Assembly: GCA_002077045.2 (NCBI GenBank)
Contig: KZ111146.1
Location: forward strand, 1,394,438-1,458,437
DNA: 64,000 nucleotides
Reading direction: 5' to 3'
From: Rachicladosporium sp. CCFEE 5018
Taxonomy: Eukaryota > Ascomycota > Dothideomycetes > Cladosporiales > Cladosporiaceae
The translations under genes were made by a program, and so were the position numbers. Below the pieces are notes generated by a model. That model saw nothing but the letters and a program-made list of their open reading frames with translations, was not told the DNA's origin and made no database searches. Below, one piece after another: positions 20,613 to 32,175 of the stretch; the first letter of the stretch is position 1; the number at the start of each line of letters is the position of its first letter.

Positions 20613-21170
20613 TCACTTCATCTCACTCATTTCAGGATTCTGCTTGAGCGCCTGCTGCACCAGTTCCGTGTCGAGGTACGCGCGGACCTGTAGCCCTTGA
20701 TTCTTAGCCTGAAGTTTTCTGTCATGCATTCCATGGGCAATTCTCAAGCACTTACCTGCACGATGACCCCCTTGTCATCGAACCGGCACACCCAAGCATA
20801 CCGCTGATGATACGGCAATCCTACACCTCATCAGCATCTCCTCGCCACCACACTACCAAAAACTTCTCTACTCACCGTTCTTACAAGTTGTATCAGCGCT
20901 CAGCTCCGCGACAGCCCACTCCTGCTCCCCGCCTCCAATAACATTTGTGACAACTAATTGCAGCGGCTCTGGGAACGCTTTGTTCAGAACCCCGGCGGCC
21001 CCGGCCATCCAGTCCGCAAGTGCATGGTAGTGGCCGGAAGCTGCGTTCGAGCCGGGGACTAGCCAGTCGACGTGAGGGGAGACGCGGGACCAGAACTTGT
21101 CTCCATGAGTGGTGGAAAGGTAGGCGAAGAGGGTGTGGATTTCTGCTGCGGTTGGGTAGGGGGAAGACAT
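20613..21170 (-). CDS. SnoaL/NTF2-like protein 2, copy A (three exons)
   Basis: Exons 20876-21170, 20756-20820 and 20613-20687, total 144 residues. The joins are phase 1 (donor GTGAGT) and phase 0 (donor GTAAGT). The N-terminal exon has RVSPHVDWLVPG, GHYHALADWM and GGGEQEWAVAELSA. The small second exon (65 nt, same length as in the neighbour) gives LPYHQRYAWVCRFDDKG, and the last gives VRAYLDTELVQQAL. This is the standard fungal SnoaL-like layout, a ketosteroid-isomerase-type fold found in small cyclases, isomerases and stress-linked proteins. The catalytic role cannot be read from sequence. It probably arose with gene 1 by local tandem duplication. Confidence 0.8.
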
Positions 21171-22590
21171 GTTGGGAACAATCTGGGGTGAAGGACAAAT
21201 GGTTGAAGGTGTATGTTATCTCTGCTCTAGGGTGATTGCGGTTCAAGGTGGGTTTATGGATTTTGATATACCATCTTCATTGCGATGCCGCCAGTATTGA
21301 GCGCCCATATCGCTGGGCGAGGTTGTCGAGTCGAGGTCAACAGCGTGGTCGAGAACGGTGCTCTTATCTCCTCGCGCGAGATCTACCGGTCCTATTAATA
21401 CTAAGCATGTGTTGGGCGCTGGCTTGGTGATACAGAGCTGTATGGCGATAAACTTTATCGCTCACGTGTTCGCCGACATCGTGCGCGTAAACTCCGTGCC
21501 TATTGCGCAATGTCATGGGTTCGGTACAGTATGGGCATATATGTCGCCTGCCTGAGATCGTTCTCGGGGCAGCATCTGCGTCGCGCAGGAAGTGGTTCAT
21601 TTGTATCGTGCCAATGGCCGGCGGTCTTCGACATTTTGCTATCGCCTGCCGACCTGCGTAGACGTCCTTCCGCCCTCGGACCGCGGGTAACCTCGCAATG
21701 AGCACTTCACCGCTCGGTTCCGAGTCGCTCCTCCAAGAAGATGTCATTCGCATACAACTCTCCGATCAATCTGCTACGGTTGCTCGCCATTACCGCTGTG
21801 TGTCTGCGCTACGTCCGAAGCCAGGGACCGGTGTAGATTGTGCGGACATAGGCCCCACGCTCGATTTATGGCTGTGCACAAAGAAGTAGGAGCGATGATT
21901 GGTTGCTTGACGGCGAGACCGGCTCCACCTCCACCCGACCCAAGCTTTCCACGCGTGCTCTCCGCAATGAACTACAGTTCATTTTGGGGGGGTGTTATTG
22001 CAGATCTCTGGTCACCAGCTGTCGCCGTTCGAGTACCCGGAAGCTTGTACCTGGACATGGTTTGGTCAAGAAAGTGGCTGAGGGTATGTGATCGGAAAGG
22101 GAAGGTGCTTTTGGAGAGAGCTGAAGGCGACTTATATGTGTATATGTAAGCCCTTGTCATGCATTACGGTACTGCAATGAGGCAATATGCCGTTCATGCA
22201 TGCATGCATAGGGCTGATAGGACACCGGTCGAGCCATATTACTACTACCGTCCCTGATTCCTCGTCGACAATGTAGACACTATCGCGGAACGCAGGGCAC
22301 CGCAATCAATCGGCACTGAATGCGCAGGCCTTACTGACATTCCTGGCTGCTCATTACGGAGAGCCCGAACCCAAGACTTTGAGGCTACACAACATACAAG
22401 CGCCAAGCGGGTTGACTTCGAATCGAACGCTACGCCTGATATTGAACTACTATGTGCATTGCGATCGCGAGTAGCGTACCAGGAACCTGGGTGGGATCTA
22501 CCACGCTGTCCGGACTTTGACTGGAAAGGGGCCATCGCTTAGTCTCTGGACGGTCGGATTCCATACGCTATTGCAGCATCTAGCGATATC
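21171..22590. other. 1.4-kb region without a recognised gene, copy A
   Basis: Upstream of SnoaL-like gene 2 and of the regulator-like gene, which diverge from it. It is about 97% identical to 50032-51439 by eye, more than several other intergenic regions of the duplication. A 93-codon open frame (21868-22149) lies within it and is listed separately. Nothing else was recognised; a regulatory region or an unspliced small gene is possible. Confidence 0.45.
21868..22149 (+). CDS. Possible small hypothetical ORF, copy A
   Basis: 93 codons starting MAVHKEVGAMIG and ending GDLYVYM, with a proline run (PAPPPP) and a Trp-rich middle. Copy B (50728-51009) keeps it open with no indel and five amino-acid changes, plus silent changes such as CTC to CTG and TTG to TTA. 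That is weak support, because the whole area is highly similar. No family recognised, no signal peptide, no splice evidence. Confidence 0.2.
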   Translation: MAVHKEVGAMIGCLTARPAPPPPDPSFPRVLSAMNYSSFWGGVIADLWSPAVAVRVPGSLYLDMVWSRKWLRVCDRKGKVLLERAEGDLYVYM

Positions 22591-24651
22591 ATGCCGCCTT
22601 TTCTGGACCCCAGATTCAACGGGACCCTGGGCACCGCATACTTGACTCCAGTGGGCATTACCTCCGACAGACGCAAGCCCAATCAGAATGACAATGTCCC
22701 GCAAGGGATCAGACATGATTCCCCCATTGACCTGCGCGGTCCGATGTTGATACGATCCAGCAATGTCCAATATGATCCAGGCTCTACGCAGAATGGCAGC
22801 GCGCCAGGCGCCGTGAAATCGAATAGAGCGGAGTGCCACGTCAACGGACCCCAGACTGGTGCCGTCCGCCCAATGGCTACGCCCTCACGTCCTACACCAG
22901 CTCCTGCGACGAGCAGTGCTGGGTCCCATGTTTTCGTAATGGAGTCGAATCAGCCCAGAAACAAGGCTGAGATGCGCGCCATAAGACAAGCGGTGATGTA
23001 TCACCACATCAAAAAAACCGCACGCACTGTGGTCAAGCGTCGCAGAGTCGAAGGTGGCTCTACAAGCGCCGGGCAGGAGGTCTCGCCGAACCTCCTGCAC
23101 CCTACTCGCCTATTTGCAACAGCCACTGAGAGTCTCACAGCGTCAAGCTCAGACCTCAGCGGAGCCAATTCGCACGACGAAGCCGAGAGCGAGGCACAGA
23201 TGTTACCCAACCGCTCAACGGCGTTGGACCTGCCTCCCCAAGGCGGATCAGACTCATTGATTCTCTGGGATCCGTGCGAGCCACATACAACGTACTTAAG
23301 GACTCCGCTTCATGCCGTTCCGCTCCCTTTCGCGGATCTTGGAAGCAAAATCAACGCATTCGACTCGTGGCCAGCATTCTCGGATCCGCGTATCAACGTC
23401 AGGAAGCTGAAGTACGCTTGCACCCAGCTTTTTGGAAGTCGCAGGCTCTCGAGCGGTTGGGTGCCAAAGCTGATGGAGACCCGGGTAAGTATAGCGTTGA
23501 TCGATGCTCGTCTTTCGATATAACGCTGATGTCGAACGTAGCACGCCTTCTTGAGTACTGTATGTCTGTCCGCAGCGTACACCGACATCATTCGAAGAGC
23601 CAGCACTCGAAGTGCGCCCACCTTTGTAGAGAGCTACGAACGCCTGCGTGTGCGCGAGGAGATCATGCAGATGGTCAACATTAGCCTCTCTGATCCGGAA
23701 AAAGGCATTAGCGACGGCACCACGATTGCAGTACTCCACCTGCTGACGTCTGAGATGCTGACGAATGATCCGGCCGTCTTAGCTGTCCACAGTGAGGGCT
23801 TGACGCGCATCATGCAACTCCGCGGCGATCTGCTTCGAGAGACGACGTCGGGATTTCTTCCCGCTCTAGTCACCGTGACCATGTTCATGATCGCCATAAT
23901 GCATGAGACTCCGACGCACGAGTTGTACATGTCGTTCGCAAGGGCTCAAAAGACATTGCCGCCGGCTACCGGCAAGAGGTTCCCCGAGAACCCACTTTTT
24001 TCTTCTGACGATGGGTATACCTGGCTCTGTAGGAGACTGAACCCAGATGGTCAGCTGTATCGACTACTTGATCAGATCCGTCAAATTAGCGCTGCTTTTC
24101 TCTCTAATCCAGAAGGTCCTTTGGAAGTGGTAAAGCTAATTCGCGTCCGCATCGAATCCATGGAGCCAGCGGGGGAAATCTATCACAGCTCAACAGAAGA
24201 CAAGCAGTATGAAGTGATTCGACGCACTGCTCGAGTGTACGCGCGCGCATTAGCCCATCGCATCCCTCTGTCAGTAGCAGCGGCTATACAGGAGGCCGAC
24301 TTGGCTGGTATTCGGCACGCCCTCGGCCGCACATGTCTGGACTCTTGCTGGAATCAACTTGCTGGCGTACTCTTCTGGGTTACGATGGTCGCGTCCGCAG
24401 CTAGTCATCAGTCCGTTGGTGCCAAGAGCCATGATCCCACGCCAGAGTTCGACCCAGCAGCAGAGGAGGCGCGGCGGTTCTTCGTTGCCATCATGGTCCG
24501 ATGCTCTGTCATACTAGGCTTCGAGCATGGGAGCGCTGTGCTCGGGACACTGAAGAAGATGTTGGAGCTGCAGCAGCAGCTCGGTGGGCCAGGCTGTGCG
24601 CGCAATGAGTATCAGAGCCGTGTAGTGGAGGTCAAGCAAGACGTTCATTGA
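22591..24651 (+). CDS. Fungal-specific regulator-like protein (Fungal_trans_2/DUF3468 type), copy A
   Basis: Exons 22591-23484 and 23542-24651, phase 0, donor GTAAGT, acceptor CGTAG, 667 residues. The first 110 residues are low-complexity. HVFVMESNQPRNKAEMRAIRQA starts a basic segment (residues about 110-150) ending in KRRR. The second exon is a long helical region with EGLTRIMQLRGDL, similar to the middle domain of fungal Zn2Cys6 regulators. No Zn2Cys6 cluster or other DNA-binding domain is visible. It may act as a cofactor or be a regulator-derived protein of unknown role. An in-frame stop at 22540-22542 sets an upstream limit for the start. Confidence 0.7.
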
Positions 24652-24765
24652 AGCAGCTGCGGACGTCCACGTCTGGTACAGACCAATGGCGTATGCTTCA
24701 CTGATCGCTTACACGATCATGTACCGTTCCAGGACGATGCCGAAGTGCGTACAATTGGAAAAAAC

Positions 24766-27700
24766 CTACGCCAGTCGCTGCGCCAACGAGAAATAGTCTG
24801 TCTGACCTACGCCATTGCTGCCGGTATGATCACTACCTCTCGCAGGCGCAACTTGTCTCATCGAGCTGACTGATAGCGCCCCTCGCAAGTCTGCAGCAGC
24901 CAAGGCGTCTTCCAAGGTCGTGCCACTAGCATCTATGCCCACCAGGAACCTGGCCAACTCCTTGCACAAGTCCCAGTCCCGCGCTTGGCTCGCCAGAACG
25001 AACAGTCTTGCAAAGTCACGTACTCCAAACGTCTCGGACTCGAAGGCGTGCATGACAAGAAGGTAGCCGGCAGCAGTCTTGAGCTTCCCTGCGGCAAGCG
25101 ACTGCTCGAAGAGCGACTGTACGGGCGGCAGATCCGCGAATAGTGTACGCCAGCTGCGGAGCTCAGTCTTGCGGGTGCAATTCACGATGATATCCAGGTA
25201 TGCGGGAAAGGAGAACAGGAAGGACACGACTGTGGGCAGCAATGCAGTCTCTGGGGGCTCTGGTGGCTGGTCGACTTCAGTGTCCAGCACGTCGTGGAGT
25301 AGGACCTCAAGTGCATGCGACAAATAAGGGAGCTCCTTGTACGAATTTGCTAGATGTAGTGCCGCTGGAGAATTGTACTCGCTGGGGTGATGACGGAGAA
25401 TGTGAGGTATGAAGAGCTGAGTACGAGGGGCTATGCGGAAGAAGGAGAAGTCGACATCTTTGCGCTGGACCAATTCAGCCTCGACTCCATGCGTGATGCC
25501 TTTGGAGACCAGTGCCGTAAGAGGGTAGAAGTCCACTGGTATGCGGACTGTGGGACATAGATCACGGCCGAGTTCCGCGGGAGCGCTTGCAAGGACGTCT
25601 TGTACATCGGGCCAGAGTTGAAGTGCGATACCGTCAAAGTACCACAACGAATCTCGAAGACTATGGCCAAGATGTGGATCCAAACCGAGACCTGCTGGAG
25701 TGCGCGAGCCGGAGTCACCGTGCGCAAGTGCGGCGGCCGTTGCTGGTTGGTCGCGCATAAGCATGAAATACTCGACGTTCTGTGCGATTACCCGCATATC
25801 ATACTTGAGTTCGCCAAGCTCATTCGCTGATGGCTGGAGTAAGACCAATTTGCCGTCCACGAGGAATAGCACCGATGCCGTTGCGACGTCCTGCGACGGA
25901 TCGCCATGCTCAAGCTGCTCCTCCGGCAGCAGCCAGCTGATCGTCCGTACTCGAGGTGGAGCCCGGATCACTCCATGGAATCCGATCTGTCCAACCTGGA
26001 TAAGCTTACATCCCAAACCCGCTGGTGTGATGATGTAGTGCAGCAGCTCGTTGTCATAGGTGTAGACGAGTAACGAGTCGGTGCCGGAGACGGTCATTGA
26101 TATGACTGGGGCCGAGAGTTCCTCTGTGTGTAAGATATGTGACAGGTCCAGAGCCTTCTCTCGGGAATGTAGTCTGACTTGATACTTTCCGTTGCTCTCC
26201 ACCGAGGCTGCAAGCATGTGTTGATACCAGCACATGCCGCCTCTGACTGTAAACTCGTTCTCGTGTGCTGGTTCCTCGAACGTCCTCCAGCGTCCACTTG
26301 TCATGCTGTAGTGTGCCAAACCTCGACGTCCGGCGACTGCCACGTACCTACCATCTGCAGATATCACAGCACACTTGATCGGCCATTGCGCAGCAAGGTA
26401 TCGGCTGGGTATCTGCACCGTCTGCCAAAGACTTGCTTGTGACGTTGATGCGGTTAAGTCGGTGACACCGTGACCGAGATACATCATGACGCTGTTACTC
26501 GAAACGAACATGCTACGGGCAACATTGGGAGGTGCGCAGCAGCCAACGACTGCACTTCGAGCCATATCCAGCATCCAGATGCAGTTGCCCAGATTGTCGA
26601 GGATAGCAAGCTCAGACCCTCCACCGCACCAAAATGCATCCCGAACGCCCGTAAGCCACCGCTCACTGTTTGCGTCTGCGAAGCTGCGGTCGCTACTAAA
26701 CGAAGTACCACCTGGTTTGCCATACACACTCCACATCGCCCAGCCATATTCGTAGCCCGCGAAGAGGCAATAGCCGTCCGGGCTATACAGTAGCGTCGTG
26801 ATGCTGCCCGACTTCTCTGAGGATGTGATTGGTGCGAGGCGATGCGAGATGGGCACGTTGCCGACATAGTCCTTCACCACATAGCAGACGATAGCACCAT
26901 CACTACATCCGACAGCTATGAGGGAGAATCTTGCGTTGACGGCAACTTTGACAGCATGCTCAATGAACGACGCTGGTTCGTGAAAGCAGAATCCTCGAAA
27001 GCTTGTTGGAGCTCCTGTGCTGTCATTGGGTGTGGCGGCCATGCGTCTGACAGCATATGCTCGACCGTCACTGGTCGCCCAAGTTGAAAGGCTCATTGGA
27101 CGGTCATGCACAAGCTCGACGACCGGAGCCTGCTCAACAATCCAAGGCATTCGAGAAACGAGCTCGGTGCTGGTACTTGGACGATCACTTTGAGAGTTCC
27201 ATTGTATAGACTGAATAGCGGCAGGCTGGGCGGTGGCAACCATTAGATCCTCGTCAAGTGCGAGTGCTGTGGTTATGCCAGCATCGATGCTGATGACCAT
27301 GCGGAATCGCACATTGACTTCAATTATGTCCTGACCCTCGCGACCTGGGGCCTCGAGTCCGGCCATGCCTGTTGGACGCACATTAAAGGCGTCGGCGCTG
27401 CCATTCCGGATGAATTGAGCGTTCGCGGACTGCGTGTGATATACTCTGGTGTTTGCATCATTCGAAAGCGAGTAGGTAATGAGATATCCCAGCTGCGTCT
27501 GCACAATAGCAATCAGGCCATCAGGCCGCAATGTCAAGCCGCAGCTAGAGCCATACGTCTTCAGTGAGTGCGGCGAGCGGACGATAGTAGCGAGTGCGAC
27601 TGGTGGTCTCGTTTGCCAAGCGGTCAGGCTCGATGCTGTGATTGCGACGAAAAGACTACCTGATCGTGACGAGTTGACGGCGAGGATCTTGTCACCCCTT

Positions 27701-27927
27701 GCAGTATCATCGGCAGTCGAGTGGCCATTAGTGAGAATGGGCCCATCGCCATTTAGTGCTGGGCCGTGGTCGCTGGGCCCCTTGGTGCTTTCGACTGACC
27801 ACAAAGCAGGACTCCGCTGATCAGAAGCCTGCGTCGATGATCCACCGTCTTCAGAAGGAGTCACCGGGGCGTTACTAGCATCCTTAGACAAGGAGTATGC
27901 TTTCGGCGAGCCGATCGGCCAGTACAT
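24766..27927 (-). CDS. RIC1: Ric1, Rab6/Ypt6 GEF subunit, copy A
   Basis: Single exon, 1053 residues from the ATG at 27927, giving the typical MYWPIG start. The N-terminal two thirds are degenerate WD40 blades (LAVNSSRSGSLFVAIT, LTLRPDGLIAIVQTQLGYL, AVISADGRYVAVAGRRG). The RIC1 helical domain starts near residue 820 with TQLFIPHILRHHPSEYNSP and includes YKELPYLSHALEVLLHDVL. Ric1 pairs with Rgp1 to activate Rab6/Ypt6 at the Golgi for endosome-to-Golgi retrieval. It is transcribed away from TRAPPC11, another Golgi traffic gene, with 374 bp between starts. Confidence 0.93.
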   Translation of the reverse strand: MYWPIGSPKAYSLSKDASNAPVTPSEDGGSSTQASDQRSPALWSVESTKGPSDHGPALNGDGPILTNGHSTADDTARGDKILAVNSSRSGSLFVAITASSLTAWQTRPPVALATIVRSPHSLKTYGSSCGLTLRPDGLIAIVQTQLGYLITYSLSNDANTRVYHTQSANAQFIRNGSADAFNVRPTGMAGLEAPGREGQDIIEVNVRFRMVISIDAGITTALALDEDLMVATAQPAAIQSIQWNSQSDRPSTSTELVSRMPWIVEQAPVVELVHDRPMSLSTWATSDGRAYAVRRMAATPNDSTGAPTSFRGFCFHEPASFIEHAVKVAVNARFSLIAVGCSDGAIVCYVVKDYVGNVPISHRLAPITSSEKSGSITTLLYSPDGYCLFAGYEYGWAMWSVYGKPGGTSFSSDRSFADANSERWLTGVRDAFWCGGGSELAILDNLGNCIWMLDMARSAVVGCCAPPNVARSMFVSSNSVMMYLGHGVTDLTASTSQASLWQTVQIPSRYLAAQWPIKCAVISADGRYVAVAGRRGLAHYSMTSGRWRTFEEPAHENEFTVRGGMCWYQHMLAASVESNGKYQVRLHSREKALDLSHILHTEELSAPVISMTVSGTDSLLVYTYDNELLHYIITPAGLGCKLIQVGQIGFHGVIRAPPRVRTISWLLPEEQLEHGDPSQDVATASVLFLVDGKLVLLQPSANELGELKYDMRVIAQNVEYFMLMRDQPATAAALAHGDSGSRTPAGLGLDPHLGHSLRDSLWYFDGIALQLWPDVQDVLASAPAELGRDLCPTVRIPVDFYPLTALVSKGITHGVEAELVQRKDVDFSFFRIAPRTQLFIPHILRHHPSEYNSPAALHLANSYKELPYLSHALEVLLHDVLDTEVDQPPEPPETALLPTVVSFLFSFPAYLDIIVNCTRKTELRSWRTLFADLPPVQSLFEQSLAAGKLKTAAGYLLVMHAFESETFGVRDFARLFVLASQARDWDLCKELARFLVGIDASGTTLEDALAAADLRGALSVSSMRQVAPARGSDHTGSNGVGQTDYFSLAQRLA

Positions 27928-28301
27928 CGCCAGCACTGGGGCGGGTCAAGCGCTCTTAGGGGTTCAGCGCCTGTCGTGCACTCCCGACTGCCGCGGACTC
28001 GAGCCATACATTACTGAACATGAAGCAGATCTAGTCGGCAGTCGCGATGATCGCCGACTCGGGTTATGACTGTCATGTTGATTGCAAGAAGAAAGTGTTT
28101 CGGAGTGCAGATGTATGTGCCCCGTGCGTCGCCGGCGTTCGCTCACGACCCTTAAACTCGATTGAACAACACGATTCATTGTTGTGCCATGTACAACGTC
28201 CGCTGCTTATGTTTGAAAGACCACGTGGCTGCAAATGGACGGTAGCTATGCTAAACTAGGTCATCGCAATGATACAGCCTCGATCCGGAGTTTGAGACGC
28301 G
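27928..28301. promoter_or_regulatory. Divergent promoter region RIC1/TRAPPC11, copy A
   Basis: 374 bp between two start codons. It is conserved in block B (56776-57149) with scattered changes, clustered at 28130-28220. No TATA box or named site identified. Confidence 0.45.
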
Positions 28302-31300
28302 ATGGAGGACTATCCTCCCTCCTACACGGAGCATAATCTGCCCCTGGTGCTACTGCTTGGCCTGTCGCCTGACAGTCTTGATGACGGCTCCTCCACCGCG
28401 CAGCGGCAGGAGAGTGGCACGAGGCTGCATATCCAGTCTCCCCAATGTGAAAGCGAGCGAGCGCGCCATCTGGCGCAGCATTTTCTCGCTTTGGATGGCA
28501 CACTGGCAGCATGGAACGCTACTGCGCTACCTGGTCCAGCGGCCACCATGAAGTATCGTATGCGATCAGTGGGGCGGGTAGGTAAGCATGCTGTATGCTA
28601 GCGACATGTAAGCCTGACTGACAAGACCAGACATGGACTCTGGCCCCTCGCAAAGCGGCTCCTCCACCACAATCACCTGACGAGGGCAATCGACAAAGTA
28701 GTCCAAGCAAACACATGGAGCTACACTCGACATTGTCACCGCTCTCGCCTGGATCACCGTTGTACCCAGATGGCATAATGACTCCGATGTGGCTCGCTAA
28801 ACATCAAAATCGCGTGCCGTGTCTCGTCATTGCTTTCTTCGAGATGTCTATGAGCGGAGGATCGTCCGTCGACGATACGATCATCTCGGACATCAATGCT
28901 GTACGGGCTGCGCTACTACGCTCCGGCTGTAAAACGAAGTTCGCTGCAATCCTCCTAAGTGAGAAGAGCATAGTGCGTGCTCCAGAGCTCGAGGATCGTC
29001 TGACGAGTATTCGGCGGACGGCAAGCCTCGACTCAAAAGTCGGACTATTTTTCCAGCCACCGATGTCCTCGGCGGCTGAGGTGAGCACTTTTGTGCACGG
29101 AATCTTCAACACCTTGCAGCCAGTAAGCGTCGAGTACTACAGGGATCTTACGAAGCACGCAAGGCGAAAGAAGGCTCGAAGTTTTGTACCTGTATCGACT
29201 GTAGCTACGTCGAAAGGAGGGCCACAGGCGTTGTCAAGTATTGCGTGGAACGCCCGGTACGAGGTGAAACTTGGTGTGTTTGCTGAATTTAGGTCAGAGA
29301 TGGACGTAGCAGAGCGCCACTATTCGCAAGCCATCGAGGATCTATTCAACGTTGAAGGGCCATTCGAAACCACGCCCAGTTGGTCTCCGCGCTTCGATGA
29401 AGTCAGACTTTTGAGCGATGTAATTGCGATGCGCGTCGTACGATGCCAACTGTGGAATAGTATAACATCAGGTGCTGTACAGTCGTGGTCTAATTACAGA
29501 GTGCGAATGCAGGATCTCGTTGATCGACGTGGCAAGGGCACACAGACGTACAGCTGGGCGGCATGGGAGAGTCGTTGGGCGAAGACCATGTCAGAGCTGG
29601 TGCAAAGAGCTGATTTGCCTGCACTCAAGCAGTCAATCAAGCAGTCCGTCGAAGATTCATCGGAGATCATGGTACCACTGACTTACGCGCCACCTGAGCG
29701 GACCTACGCTTCAGTGGACCGTACACCTCCCTTTCTCATGTTGCATCATCCTGGATATTGGCTCAGACTCGCGACGAGCGCAACTAGATTGCGATGGCAA
29801 AGAGCGCTCAAGATACCCGAGGAGGATCGACTCCCGCCTGGACAGTCGCCAGCGTCCGCACTCGTTGAACGGTCCAATGCCTACGACTGTTATCTTGTAC
29901 CTGAGCCCGATGAGGAATATGACCTCTCTGGCAAAGCTCATGTCGATCACATGTCTAGCCTTAGTGAGCTCTCAAAAGCGTCTGCTCAAGAGCTCGCTGC
30001 GCGCGGCCAAGCTCGTCTAGCTGCCGAATTGATGCTGGCACTTGCACGAGATCTCTCGCGCGTCGAGCGGTACGCCGAGGTACTGGAAGTGTTGTCACCT
30101 CTCTACAACGAATCGTACTGGCGGCAAGATCATTGGCTGCTCTTCGGTGAAGTCATTCCTCTACTAAACCAGGCTGCGCAAGCGGTAGGAGACTCCGAGA
30201 TTGTTCTTGCTACAACATGGGAATCATTAAGTGACCCGACAGGACTCGCGCCCGGATCCCAAGCGAAATTTACGCACTGCATTGATGAGGTCGCTGTGAG
30301 AGGAGGCATCACCGTGGCTGACTACACTGATCATCAACGCCACTGCCCCATCACGCCCTCTTTCGCATTCGCCGAAAGCGAGACCTTTGTAGGAGATTCA
30401 ATGGGCTGTCAAATCACGTTAAGTCTGCCTAGTAGTGCGCGAGCAGCAACGGTGACACTGTCAAATATCTCACTTAGGATCGGCTCTTACAGGCCAATCG
30501 ATCTTGTGCACACAGTAGACGACGCTGCATCTGGTATCACAGCCATAAACCTGCACGAAAGGGATGGAAATCTGCTAGGCAATTGCAACTTGGAACTCCG
30601 ACCGGGTCAAGCATCTACGATGAACTTTACCTTAGTATTCCGAGAAGCGCGAGAGTACCGATTGAAGGAGATCGCACTGTCTGTCAAAACTGATCGATTC
30701 CAACTGAAGCACACGCTGAACAATATTGAGCATCTGCAAGCGAAGGATTGGCTACACGATGATGAAGGTAACGGAATTAGACGGGGTCTTCATCACCACG
30801 AAACGACAGCCGTCACTGTGCTGCCGAAGCCTCCCAAGCTTCGCATAGCGCTTGTCGATCTGCGCAGCCAATATTATGTGGGCGAACGTTGCACGCTTAC
30901 AATGAGGGTGACGAACGATGAGGCCGAGTCAGTGACCGGATCGATTCGGCAAATTCACGACGAATCTGGTGACACTGCACTTTCGATTCGGTGGGAGGCG
31001 GACGATCGAGAGTACACCGGAGCTGATTTGTATCCCTTACAAGAGCTTCATCCCGATGACAGTGCACTGCTCACGCTTAGCATTCAGGCACCCCTCGATG
31101 CTGGCACACATGCGATTGCCCTCGATGCGGACTATACCTTGGCTGGTGAGCCTTTTACGGCCTTGAAAAGGACTCTCACACTAGAGATTGTGTTCGCAAC
31201 GCTGTTTGAGGCCAAGTTCACGTTGAGCCCAGCTTTGCACGAAGATCCCTGGCCAAGCTACTTCACCTCTTTCTCTGCGTCAGAGTCGCCTGAGGGCGTG

Positions 31301-32014
31301 CCGCATCTATGGCGAGTGGGTAGCAAATTACGCTCGTTGGCAGACTCCTCGATCTTGATTGAGTCTGTCAAAGCGATCGTTGACCATGTTGGAGAAGATG
31401 CTTCGTGCCAAATCATGGACTTGGATAGACTGGATCAAGTCACGCTTAGTTCTCAGGGCGTGTTCGAGCGGGCCTTCCAGCTTCTGACACGGAAAGGTTC
31501 TCTCGACGATCGCAGCCCGACAGCTGTCGAGTTGTCTCTCGAGCTGACATGGCGACGTCAGGACAATGATAACGTTTCAACAGCGCTCGTTCCGATCCCG
31601 CGAATGACATTACCGACGTCCGAGCCTCGAGTCCTGTGCGTACATGCAGAGAGCCGTGATACCGGTGCCGATGTCGTGCTGCAGTATCATCTTGAGAACC
31701 CCTCAAGCCACTTCCTCACATTTGCGGTCACCTTCGAGGCGAACGATGACTTTGCATTCTCAGGACCCAAGCATCGAGCCCTGAGCCTGGCTCCGCTCAG
31801 CAGACACCGAATTGATTATAATCTGCTCGTACATGGCGCACTTGATGCGGTGAAGGGGCCCGGTGGGCCAGGTCGTTGGATCTACCCAGGTCTGCAAGTG
31901 GTGGACTCGTATTATCAGAAGACCTTGCGAGTACAGGCAGCTGGCAATGGGGTGAAGCTCGATGCACAGAAAGGCCTAGCTGTATGGGTGCCGGCTAGCA
32001 CTGAAAAGCGGTAG
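28302..32014 (+). CDS. TRAPPC11: TRAPP complex subunit TRAPPC11 (Foie gras/Gryzun), copy A
   Basis: Exons 28302-28577 and 28631-32014, 1219 residues. The N-terminus YPPSYTEHNLPLVLLLGL is typical of fungal TRAPPC11. The join used (donor GTAGGT, acceptor ACCAG) gives MRSVGR-TWTLAPRKAAPPP. A GTAAGC donor 4 nt on with the AAG acceptor would add two residues. The Foie-gras domain spans about residues 300-560 (EMDVAERHYSQAIEDLF), a region of beta-sandwich repeats follows, and the Gryzun C-terminal domain is at about 1085-1210. TRAPPC11 is a TRAPPIII subunit supporting Rab1 activation, ER-Golgi traffic and autophagy; budding yeast lacks it, filamentous fungi keep it. Confidence 0.92.
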
Positions 32015-32175
32015 CGGACAAGGAAAATACAGCTCATGCCTGGCACACATCTGTATCTACCAATTGGATGTCTAGACAGGAAGGTCAGCCGAGGAAACGC
32101 GAGGAAAGTGGAAGCCTGTTACGTCATGCATGTCTACAAATCGCGTTGGACCAAAACCAAACACCACACATCATC

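Noticed and set aside
32068..32175. Upstream in-frame ATG for NAS6
   Set aside because: It would add 36 residues without similarity to gankyrins, which begin close to the first ankyrin helix; the ATG at 32176 fits the family.
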